Positions 1-10,512 of a stretch of 28,708 bases of DNA are shown here, piece by piece. The notes below the pieces were generated by a model. That model saw nothing but the letters and a program-made list of their open reading frames with translations. It did not search any database and was not told the DNA's origin. The position numbers and the translations under genes are program-made. Each line of letters starts with the position of its first letter. Position 1 is the first letter of the stretch. The DNA comes from Ettlia oleoabundans (Eukaryota; Chlorophyta; Chlorophyceae; Chlamydomonadales), in NCBI GenBank assembly GCA_019693395.1, contig JAAMXP010000849.1, forward strand, positions 1-28,708. Reading direction: 5' to 3'.

Positions 1-116
1 ACCCCACCCCCCAAACAACCAACCCCTGGAGGCCTGCTGCTCACAAGCTTGCAAGTTTGGGCTTCAGCACCTGGTTTTGCCCCCGTCATTCCTTATCCCG
101 TCCTCCCCTGCCTCAG

Positions 117-1716
117 AACAATTGGCCCAACAAGAAGAACTCGTGCCTGGTGGGCAAGCTGTTCAACCAGCACGTAATCTCCAAAACGGGCTTCGCCTGG
201 GTCAACGAGGTGCACCCTGCCTTGTGCCTCCTTGTTCATTGTGTGGTCACGTTGCCAAAGGTTACTCGTCTGTGTCTGATGGTTGAGTGAACATGTGCTT
301 CATTGATCGAGCATACCTTGGAACCTGCTGTGCGGCCTGGTTTGCTTCGGCAGAGCATATGGCCGCCATCAGTATACTGTTAGCAGCTGAAGCGCATTCC
401 CTACCACATGTTATGCTCCTGAGCCTGCAGAACATCAAACGAACACATCCCTGCGGGTTCTATACACTCAGCCTGCTGAATGTTCCCCACCTGACCGTTT
501 TGCATGTAACGCTGGCATTGCTTAGCATGCTGGCCACTTGCTGGCCTGCTGCAGGGCAGCCGGGAGAAGCCCAAGTGGGGCTGGCTGGCCACTACGGTTG
601 GAGCCACCTTGCGTTTCAAAATCAACACAGCTATGGCGGTGGCAACGGTGAGGTCTCATCTGCAGAGTCACATGCAACGTTCTTTGTTATGGTTGCTAGC
701 TTCCTTGGTTTTCTTAGGTTTGGTATAGCCGTCTAGCCTGGCAAGCTTTGCTCGGGCGGTGAGCCTGTGCCATCTCTCTGGCAATGGCGCCCTTGGTGCA
801 ATGCAACTATCCTGCCCTGCCTTGCCGTGTTAGAAAGTAGCTCCTGCCAGGCACTGGTTCCGCAGTGCCGCCCGTCAGCTTACGGGCGTCACTTTGCACA
901 CGGCCCTGGCGGTTTTGACCCCTCATTCATGGGTGCAGGCAAGGGGGAACGAGGAGGCTGGCGGCATGACCACTGTGGGCGTGCTGCACCTGCGCAGCTA
1001 CGAGCACATGGGGGTGATGCAGCTGAGCTGTGTGTCGGGGTGCAAGTGCGTGGAGTTGAAAATTGACGGCCACCACGAGTGGAAGGTCAGCCAGGAGTTC
1101 CACACCGCATGGCCCGTGTCGAGAGCAGGTTGGTGGGCGGCAAGGCCAGTTGAGGGCCCTCTCAATGTCGTGCATACCACACACATGAATCGCATGCTTT
1201 CTTACAGGGAATCTGGGACAGAAGTCTGATTTAGGGTGATGCCAGTGGCAGTGCCATATGGGCCATGCCGCACAGTTGGAGTACTGTAGGGGAACTGCCG
1301 AGCCCAACCCGTATGCGGACAGGGCTGCTTCGGGGTCACGTTTTGCTGCCTGCACTGGCCAGCTGGCGCAGCCTGGAGCGCTCTTTCTGTGCCTGTTGCA
1401 TGACGGTGCGGTGCTGATTGTCGGTTGGCTGGTTCACCACATAGGAGCACGTGATAGAAGCGCATGTGTTCAATTCAGGCGTTCACAGGGGGAAGCTAAT
1501 GTGATCCGGTTTTACATTTGCTGCTTGTTATTCTTAATCTTTGCAGAGTCGTGCATGATGGAGGCGCGTGTGCTAAATGAGACCAGGAGCGGGGAGCACA
1601 AAGTGCGAATTGGCGGCGTGATTGTGAGCGAGGTGGCGGGCACGCGTGAGCTGTATGATGAGCGCATCCACGTGGACTTCAACGGCCAGGACGGGGTGGG
1701 AGAGTTTGAGTGGTAG
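117..1716 (+). CDS. C-terminal part of an SGNH-hydrolase-like plant/algal family protein (5' partial)
   Basis: Four exons join in phase: 117-209, 555-647, 939-1128 and 1547-1716 (stop TAG 1714-1716), giving 181 visible residues; the start lies upstream of the window. Acceptors are TCAG/GCAG and donors are GTGCAC, GTGAGG and GTTGGT. Visible blocks, in order: CLVGKLFNQHV, then KPKWGWLATTVGATLRFKIN, then LHLRSYEHMG followed by the cysteine cluster SCVSGCKC, then VLNETRSGEHKVRIGGVIVS. This order (a K-x-G-W block, a 'LRSYEHMG' strand, a Cys-rich CVSGC loop, an 'SGEHK(F/V)' strand) is one I associate with the C-terminal beta-rich half of a plant and chlorophyte family annotated as SGNH hydrolase-type. 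The catalytic GDS(L) region would be upstream and is not visible, so enzymatic activity cannot be judged. Exon structure is well supported by phase; the family name rests on recalled motifs and is moderately sure. Confidence 0.62.
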
Positions 1717-2246
1717 GTTGTTGCAGCTTATAAGGAACTTATTAGCTTAGCTTCTTACCTTCGTAGCAATACAGCTCCTGTGCAATGCACATTAAGGTTT
1801 GCCACACCCCACCTGGGATGGAAGCATTGGTGCTTGCAACAAGTGAGTTGTAAGCGTGGCCTCACATGCACGTACATGGCCGTCCAGCACTTGATTCTTT
1901 CCAACTCTATTTATCACTGCAATTTTTAGCTAATTATTGGATTTGTTATTATATTCCATCACCATAAGCGGGATACACCCCGGACCGGACAGGTTGACTG
2001 GGATGAGGGCCATGATGAGGGCTGTGCTGGCGCCGGCGTTCCAGTCAGAGCTGGCGCCAGCGTGCCGTCTGTCGCCTGTAGCAGCGCGGTAATGGCGGCA
2101 TGCTCGCCAATTGTATACCAAGATGCGCTAGTCTGCGCTATTCCGCCCGGTCTGCCGTCGAACTGCCGGCCACACACCTTGCGAAACGGTCAGACCGTGG
2201 CGCGCCGAAACCAGAACCGGGGTGCGGCAGCCGGTTTTGATCCGCG
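1717..2246. other. Intergenic: 3' flank of the SGNH-like gene and 5' flank of NPHP4
   Basis: These 530 bases separate a stop codon from the next inferred start in the same direction. The first part is AT-richer and holds the TGTAA signal. The second part (about 2000-2246) is GC-rich and would hold the NPHP4 promoter and 5' leader. No exon with acceptable splice sites and similarity was seen here, and no clear TATA box can be assigned. Confidence 0.6.
1849..1853 (+). terminator. Candidate polyadenylation signal TGTAA
   Basis: TGTAA, the usual polyadenylation signal of chlorophyte nuclear genes, lies 133 nt after the stop codon of the upstream SGNH-like gene. The pentamer is short, so position and orientation are the main support. 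Confidence 0.5.
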
Positions 2247-5200
2247 ATGGATTTAGAATGCGTGCGGTCCGAGGCTGCAGGTGCGGCGCGCACCCAAGCC
2301 TAGCAACACCCGCTCAGTGCCCGCCGCCAGTGAACTAGCGCCACTACGCAACGGCAGTTGACGTCTGCCAAGGCACCTTTTCCTCGCAGGCACATGCTCC
2401 CGAGAAGAGACGCGTTGGCTAGACTTTGCACTGCGGCAGGCAGAACGCACGGCGCCGCACCCAGCACCATCCAGCCTGCTCCGCAGTGGGGCGCCAGCTG
2501 GCTACCGCCTAACGCTTTCTTTCCTCGAGTCCTTGCCGCTGTTCCAGGGGGCAGACCGTGCCTTGGACGTCCGGCTGGGGGTCACGTTGTATGATGAGGC
2601 CGCTGGGTGCTTCTTCGGGCCGACAGCGCGCACAGCGGCGGTTGAATACGACATGCGGCGCAGCAAGGGGTGGGTGCTGGGTGCTGCGGTTTGGGTGCTG
2701 CCACTGATAACCCCACTACACACGGATGGCACTCCATTCTACAATCAGAACTGCCACCATTTGGGCGCCATTTCATTGACCCTTGGATCCTCGGTACACC
2801 CTTTTGCACATGCTGCAACCTGGTTGTATAAAATAGTAAGAGCTGCAACATGGCCCTGCAGGCGGCGGGGCTTCCACCTGGACCTTGGCTGCTCCCTCTT
2901 CATGCACACCCGAGCCATCACAGCCACACACACCGCCGCCACTGTAACCCCAGTCCATGCTGCATCCCATGCTGACGACACCCACGCCGCCAGCAGCAGC
3001 GTCGGCGGCAGCAGTGGGCTGTTGGCCGTTGTGGAAGTGGTGCTCGTGGAACGCAGCAGACCTGGCGGGGTAACCACAGCGGAATACTCCGCTGGCTGGT
3101 GTGCGGTACTGCTGGAATCCCCTCCTGGTGCCCCAGTGACTCCGCAGGGGCATGCCAGCAGCAACGGCCGCGGAAAAGGTGGCAGTAGCGGTGGCAGGTT
3201 TGCAGCACTGTGGGCAGCGGTGCCAGCACCCCTCTCTCCCGCCAAGGCGGTGGCAGCGCCCATCAGCAGCATGTTTGGCTGCCTGCCAGGGGGATGCGCC
3301 CGCGATCACGACAAGAATGACAGCACCAGGCTGCTGGCGGAAGCTGCCAATGAAGCTGGAACAGCGCCGCTGCGGCGCGGCATTATGGCCATTCAGCTGG
3401 GTGCTGGCGGCCAGCTGTGTGTACCTGTGTTTCAGGGCAGCCCCAGGTACCTGCTTCTCAGTCAGATGCTGCCACCGGAGCAGCGGCTGCCCCCTTGCCA
3501 GCTGAAGGCCGATGGAGCAGAGTGCAGGCTGCACTACCAGGCGAGTGCCTCCCCGCCTTCCTGCTGATCTCATGTGACCAGCAAAGTGCAGCATGTTGCG
3601 GAGCATTTTTGCACCTCCTCAGTACAACTTTGCCAGCACGACTGGCTGCCTGCCGTGGCAGCCAGCTGCCAGCCCATCTAGATGAAGCTGTAGCCCGCTG
3701 CCCTCTGCCCTGCCCTGCAGTTTGAGCCTTGCCCCGAGGCCGCCACCTGGGTGCCGCTGGTGCCAGAAAACTTCCTGGTGTCCAGCAGGGACGTGGTGCC
3801 AGGTCTGCAGCGCCGCACACTGCCGATTGCCGCTGTGAACAACCGCAACAGCAGCAGAAACAGCAGCGGCTGTGGAGGCGGTGGGTTCGAGCCCACGCTG
3901 GGCGTGCTGCGAATCGCCACCCAGCTGGCGCCACCTCGCCTGAACGAGCTGCACGCTGTGGTCCTGTCGGGGCTCAGCGTGCAGCTTACCGACGGCTTCC
4001 TGGCAGTCATCCGCAAGCAGGCGGCGGGCTTGCTGTATGAAGCACACGGTGGCGTACCGGTGGGCAGCAACGGCAGGCTGCACTTGCCGCTAACGGATCT
4101 CCAGCAAAGCCTGCTGCTGCGGGTGTCGGTGCACAACGGGCGGGGGTTTGTGGGACCTGCGGTACTGTGCAGTACCGTCACGCTGGAGCCTGTGCTGGGG
4201 CGAAGAGGTGGGTTGGTGGCAGGCAGCTGTTGGCTGCTAGTGTTGCATGTGCGTGTAGGGCTGCTTCCTTTCTTTGCTGTTGTGTGAGCAAGCTAAGAGC
4301 CGCACCACAGGGAGGCTCCCTGTATCAGGGGCCCTGGGGCTGGGTGTTGTCATGCAAAGACTTGTTGCAAACATGCCACCGTCGCTGCCTCAGGCCTTGC
4401 TCCTTGCCACTGGCCGCTGTCCGATGCCTTTCTCCCATTGAACCCTGAAATTATTCAAAAGCCGCGCTGACAATCAAGCAAGCCCATGCGTGTGCAGGAG
4501 AGCACAGGCTGGTGGTGGGGCAGGATGCACCCCTGGCATGGCTGCCGGCCGATCGCTTTGTGGCAGTGGTGGTGGAGGTGCTGCTGAGGCAGCCGGGGCA
4601 GCAACCGAGGCGGCATGGTGTGGCTAGCAGCGGCGGTGCTGCCGTTAGCGGCAGTAACATTGGCAATGGTGGCGACGGTAGCGGGAATGCTGCAGGTTCA
4701 CACCAAGCTGATGGGAGCAGGGTGCTGGCATGGGGAGCGGTGATGCCGTTTTGCTGCACCAGCAGCACCGGCAGCAGCAGTAAAGGAAGAGGGGGAGCTG
4801 CTGCAGAGCTGAGTGTGGCGGAAGGCCCCCGGCAGGCAAGTGGGCATGGCAACTTGCAAGATGCTGTTTGCCTTGAGACACTGTTGCTGTTGCATGGTGC
4901 AGTCATTTGTCGTAAATGTCATCCAGGGTTGCAGTCAACGGGCGGCTCCCAAGCTTCGCCAGCCAACTTCAAACAGCTCTGCCCTGGCACAATCTGTCAG
5001 GTGAATGCATCTGCATCTAGTTACAAAGTCTGGCCACCCTTTCCTGGTGCAGATCAAGTTGCGCAGCGGCCCTGGCCACTGGCTGCGCTGCACGCCTGTG
5101 CTGGACTGGCGGCGACTTATCGAGCACACCAACCGCGCCAGCCCACCAGCCCCCACCCTCACCTGTGTGCTGCGGCAGGCGCCCGGACAGGGCATCTGGC

Positions 5201-8200
5201 CGCCACCTGCGGTACCAGCTGCCATTCAGCTTCCCCAGGTCGACAGGCAGTACCAATTGGGAACAACAGCTGCCAGGCTATCAGGAGCGGTGACGCCGGT
5301 GGCTGTTGAGCTGGCAAGCAACGGGGGTGTTGAAGGAGGGGGGGAGCGAGATAAGAGGCACACTCCCGCCTCAGACGTTGACACGCTGCTTAGTGTGGCC
5401 ACCAACAGCACTGAGCGGCATCATGCCCAGCGGCAGCACCACCACCGGCGGCAGCATCGGCAACAGCAGCAGCAGCAGCTTGAAGGCACAAACATGAGGC
5501 CTGATGCCCCGCAACAGCCGCTCAGGGGTCGCAACTGGGGGCATCAGCCGCAGGAGGAAAGTCCGGGCCAGGAGCAGGAGCAGGAGCAGGAGCGTGCGCA
5601 GCTGTTGGTGGCACACAGCAGTGAAGAAGCGGCCGCTCTGTACAGCGGGAGCCCCACCGCCAAGCTGGCTGGGCGGAGGGGCATCGCATCGGTTTTCACT
5701 CGAGGAACTGCTGCAGAGGCTGCCTTAGCTGCTGCTGCGTATGCTGTGGCGGCGGTAGAAAGGGCGGCAGGTGTGCCAGGGTGGTGTGAGGTGGCAGAAC
5801 GCCAGCTCAGTAGCCAGCTCAGCGTTGAGGTGGAAAGCGAGTTGGTGTGCACGGAAGCTAGGCTGCAGCTGCTGGCATTTGAGGCTGAAGTGGCACCTGC
5901 TGGTGTGGCGGCTGCTGATGTGGCAGGCAGATTGCCCAGCAATCTGCATTTCACCTTTAGATTTTTCGACAGCCAACCCACGGTCACAGCGCCCCTACGA
6001 CTGTCCGCCCTGCCCAGCAATGGCTGCCTAGAAGGCGACACACGGCTCTATGCCCTCACAGACGCAACAGCCACAGAAACCAATGACGGAAGGCAAGACG
6101 CTACCAGCAACGCTCAGCCCCCGGCACCGCCACTAGCGCTTCAGCTGCTAGATGTGCCTGCGCTGCAGCAGCAGCTGGCACAGCTGATGGAGCAGGGGTT
6201 ACCACACACGGCAGCCGCCAGCTTGGTGCGGCAGCAGCGCCTGCGGGCGGCACGCTACCTGGCGCAACGGCAGCTGCAGGTGGACGTTTGGGACAGTGCA
6301 AGCATGCTGCAGGTGGGTGGGGCGGTGGTGATTGGGGTTGGGGTGAGTTTTGTCTGCTGGTCAGTTACATGGCGGATGTGTGAGTGTTGCTTAGTTTGTT
6401 GGTCGCTGACTGGCCGTTGAGCAGGCAGGCTGGCGTCCGCAACTACCTGTGATTACACGTACAGCATTTGCCAGACATATTTCACGGGCTATTATTATAT
6501 ATCAGCTTCATATAGCAACTTTAGGTGGGCTGAACAGAACTGACTGGTGACAGCGCACAAGTCCTGCTGTGGCATGCTTTGCTGCAGGTGGGCACGCTGC
6601 AGGTACCGCTGTACCGCCTGCTGCTCCGCGGCCGGCCAGCGTCAGAGGCCGTGCTACGTTTGAGGGTGCAGGACCCAACTCGGGGCCTAACTCGGCAGGA
6701 CGCCACAGCAGGCAGCGTGCGGCTGTGCTGCGCACCGCCGGCGGGATGCTTCCTGCTGCGGCTGGCGTGCCAGGGGCGGCACCTGGACCTGAACGCCTTG
6801 CTGGATTCTGCCTCGACCAATAACATTGACCTCAGCATCAGAGGAGCCACAGTAGCGGGACAGGGATCAGGTCTTACACGCGGCATGTGCCAGTCAGGCA
6901 GCCACCTGCCAGGGTCTCCGTTGAACCGCCCCGCAGGGCAGCGGGTGGTGGTGAGGGCAGCAGCGGCGCTGGAGCAGGAGGAAGGGGAGACGGCGGTGGA
7001 GGTGGCACGGCAGCAAGGGGTGAGCGCTGGTGCTGCTGTGCTTGTAGAGTTGTACGTGTTTGCTGGCAGGGACTGGGCGCTATAGTCCTGTGTAGTGCCG
7101 GGGGGCGTGTGCTGCTCACTGAATGCTGAAGTGGGAACGCAGATAGGTGTAGACATGGCGCGGTGTGGTTGCCGCGCAATAGCACTGCTGTTGAAACGCC
7201 AAGATGTTCTTTCCTTCTTGTCTGTGAGGGCAATGTGGGGCCGCGCTTAAATGTATGATGTGTGCCCCTCACGGTAGCCCTGCGTGCAGGTGTCACTCGA
7301 GGCATCCTCATCACCACACGAGTTAAGGGATGGGATCGTGAGTCGGGCGGCCAGCAAAGTACGGCGCCTGCTGCACTACCAGTCCCTGGCAGCACCCGCC
7401 GGCAGAATCGTTGCCCACAACGACACCGTGCCAGGCAGCATCGCAGCCCGGTGCACAGGCAGTGCTGGCTGCAGGCACCAAGGCAGCAAGCTGCTGCGGC
7501 AGGAGCAGCGAGATGGTCAGGATGAGGGTGGGCAGTGTGTTGGGGCGCGGCTCGGGCAACCGGTCCAACTTGAAGGCGACGTTGACGAAGATGCTGCTGC
7601 TGCCGACACTGAGGCTACCGCTGGGGAGCTGGTGGAGCGGGAGATGTTGTGCGAGGTGGTGGCGGCCAGGGAGCGGTGCAAGCGCGACACCATCCTGCGA
7701 CAGCTGCAGGCACAGCTGCCCTCCTGTATGGTGAGTGAATTGCACTTGCTAGACTGTTGCTGTGTTGTGACCTGCACGCAAATACTTCTTGCTGCCCTGC
7801 ATGTATCTTCCCTCCTGTGTGGTGAGCAATCTGGCTCACCACCCTGCTGCTGGTCCGTAGTTTGTACCTTATCCTGCCCGTATCCGACTGCTGGTATTCC
7901 CCTGTTCTTTGGCAATGAGTAGGCCTGCTTCCCCCAGTTGGGTAATGCCAGGAGGCGCCTGCTGCATGGCTGTGGTCTGCCGCCAGCCCGCCATGCCTAC
8001 CGAACATTTGCAGGCATGTGAAAAACACTGCCTGCGGTCATTCACCCCTTTGCTTGCCAAATGGCGCTCGTTTCAACCGCAGGTGCTGTGTGCCGCTCCC
8101 GGTGACACCGTGGCATTTGAGCGCGAGTTCAAGAACAGCAGCAGCCGGGAGGCGTGGTTTGATGTCTCCCTTGGAGGCAACAGTGATGGCGATTGTCACG

Positions 8201-10182
8201 CAACACCAGGCAGCAATGACAACAGTGGCATCAACGGCAACAGTGATACCATAAGTATCATCGGCATCAGCAGTACCAGCAGCAGCAGCTCTGCAGCAGC
8301 GGGAGCCCGCTTGAGTCTCGTGGCGGAGGAGGAGTGGCCAGCGCTTGCGCCCGCAACCAGACTGGCGGGCTTGGCTGCGCTGCACCCTCTGCACTCTGAC
8401 TGTCCGCCTCAGCAGGCGCAGCATGGCAGCTCCAGCAGTGATGGTGCTGCCTGTAGCGGTGCTGGTGGTGTGCGGGCCATATGCAGCCCTCGCTTCAAGC
8501 TGCGGCCGCATGAGACGTGTGTGCTGCGCTTTAAGCTTACGTCCAGCCTACAGGAGGGTGTTGCTGGGTCCAACGGTTATACTCCCCACCAGCACAGCCA
8601 GCAGCAGCAGCAGCAGGAACAGGAACGGGAGCAGAAGCAGGAGCAGTGTAGGCCAGCAGGTGGCAGCATGCTGACCTGGCAGTCCATCAGTATCAGGCGC
8701 TGGGGGGCACGTGCGCCCCCTTCATCCAATGGTACTGCTAGCTGCTTAACATACGAGGCAGCTTCGGGCCACAGGCCTGCTTCAGAGATGGCAGCTTCCA
8801 TCCAGGTGGCGGCAGTACTGCTGTCAGTACCAGTGGTGGACCGTACTGTGCGCCTGTACTGCCCGGCTGGCGGCTGCGGGGCAGTACAGCCGGTGGAGCA
8901 CGCTGTCGAGCTTGCCAACCTGCCAGGGGCAGAGCGCCTGTTTGCTGCTGCAGCCTCTGCAGCTACTGCTTCTGCTGCCTCAGCAGCAAAGGGGACCACC
9001 ACACCAGCGGCGGCGTCACAAAAGCTAATGTGTGAGACAAGCAGCGCTGATGTCGCAGCTGTAGTGCAGCAGGGCAGGGTGCTGCTGTCATGCCGGGCGC
9101 CGCCGAGTGGCACGGTCCGCCGCTTCCTGCTGTCGATTCACAGCGCTGTTGGAGGCACTACCGGCCGCAACACCGGCGAGGGTTCTGGCGGTGGTACAAG
9201 TGACACTTCTCAGGGCAGCAGCAGCGCCGCCAGTGGCAGCGGCAGCATCAACATTGGTGCCCGTGGCAGAAACCACCCTGACAGCGCCAGGGCCTGCCTG
9301 TTGGAGGTGTGGGAGGTGTATATGCACGGTCTGCCGGTTGTGAGGCTGGCAGCTGGAGTGGGGCACACAGCCTCAGCTACCCTGCAGCTTCCCACGCTGG
9401 CCGACAGATGTGGCGGCAGCAGCGGCGGTAACCGCAACAGGGGCACAGCATGCTGTGATGAGGGCAAGACATGGGATCAAACCAAGTTGGTGTGCCGCTG
9501 GCGGGGCGGCTGTGGGGACTGTGAGCTGCAGGCTTGCGGCAGCCGCAGGTCCGGCACTGTGGCGCTGCATTTCACACCGTCTGTCATCAGCCGGAGAGAG
9601 ATGCTGCTATCCGTGGTGGCAGGGGGACCGCCATCAGCGTCAATGGCCCTATGGGGTGCTTGCCAGAAAGAAAAGGGGAAGCAGCAGCACATGGCGCAGC
9701 GGCAGCAGCGGCTTCCCTGTGAGCTGGCGCTGGTGCAGCTGGATTCCAGCGGTACCGCCGTCAGCCGCAGCTTCGAGGTGCGGCTGCAGCGTGGACAGGA
9801 AGTCAGCAAGAAGGTGCGGTACTGCAGCCCCTACCCCGAGGTACGGCAGTACCGGGTGCGCAGCCTCACGCCAGGCCTGCTGCGCATCGCACCCTCCAGC
9901 TCAGCGTTCAGGCTGGAGGGAGGCGGGGCCACCTCCATTAAGATGACCTTGAATGCTGCTGCGACAGCTGTATTGGGTGCTGCAAACCGTGGCAACAATG
10001 CAGGCCTGCCAGTGCAGGCTGCAGCAGAGTGGCAGGGCCAGGGGCATGAGGATGGAGAGGTGGAGGAAGTGCGAAGCGAGGCCCTGGTGGTTGTGGAGTC
10101 AGCTCCCATCAGCAGAGGCAGCAGCGAGAGCGTCAGCAGCCAAATCGAGGAGATATTCAGGGTGATGATGAGTGTAGATTGA
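2247..10182 (+). CDS. NPHP4: Nephrocystin-4 (ciliary transition-zone protein)
   Basis: Nine exons in consistent phase: 2247-2280, 2390-2669, 2862-3540, 3721-4207, 4498-4835, 5053-6312, 6588-7019, 7290-7730, 8083-10182; 6051 nt, 2016 aa (human about 1426). The start is in a small first exon, because exon 2 has no upstream in-frame ATG. Blocks colinear with animal NPHP4: YRLTLSFLESLPLFQG and LYDEAAGCFFG (about residues 50-90), LAVVEVV (about 160), LVPENFLVS (about 345), VSVHNGRGFVGP (about 470), LQLLAFEAEV and LHFTFRFFD (about 875-910), YLAQRQLQVDVWDSASMLQVG-like block (about 1005-1028), LYCPAGG, LLEVWEVYMHGLPV, and the C-terminal YCSPYPEVRQYRVRS...LEGGG block (about 1895). NPHP4 acts at the transition zone with NPHP1 and RPGRIP1L, gating entry of proteins to the cilium. 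The extra length is low-complexity Gln/Ser/Gly/Ala-rich inserts, such as the QEQEQEQE run near 5575. Introns 3 (3541-3720) and 5 (4836-5052) appear to be GC-AG. Confidence 0.93.
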
Positions 10183-10512
10183 AAATGTTGACGGGCAGGG
10201 GGTTGAATAGTTGTCACCGACTTTGACCCCATATGTTTGACAGACAACTGATTGACATTTACGATATTTATAAAGCTGTCTTTGTTGTCTTATTCTTTGT
10301 TGGACATGATAAGTACGTAACTTGGGCCGGGTTCAACCAATGTGGCGTGGCTGGGTACATAGAAATTTCAGATTCTCACAACTTTACCACCAACTGAGAT
10401 TGATGGGTTGGGCCTGGCACGACTAGAAACATCGTCACGGGCATGCTTCATTCCCTCCTCATGCCGTGCTTGGTGCGCCATGCCGTGCCATGCTGCATCA
10501 GACGTGGCCACG
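10183..10512. other. Shared 3' flank of convergent NPHP4 and GCP5
   Basis: These 330 bases lie between the two stop codons of a tail-to-tail pair and are AT-richer than the coding parts, as expected for 3' UTRs. No TGTAA occurs on either strand in this interval, so both genes must use a variant signal, or one runs into the other. No ORF of interest. Confidence 0.6.

Noticed and set aside
287..736. Plus-strand open frame of 149 codons
   Set aside because: It covers introns of the SGNH-like gene and reads the 555-647 exon in a different frame; the exon frame with KPKWGW joins in phase with its neighbours and this one does not.
2533..3567. One long NPHP4 exon reading straight through 2670-2861
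   Set aside because: The segment 2670-2861 is open in frame but has no similarity, contains a clear GTGGGT donor and CTGCAG acceptor in matching phase, and interrupts conserved blocks.
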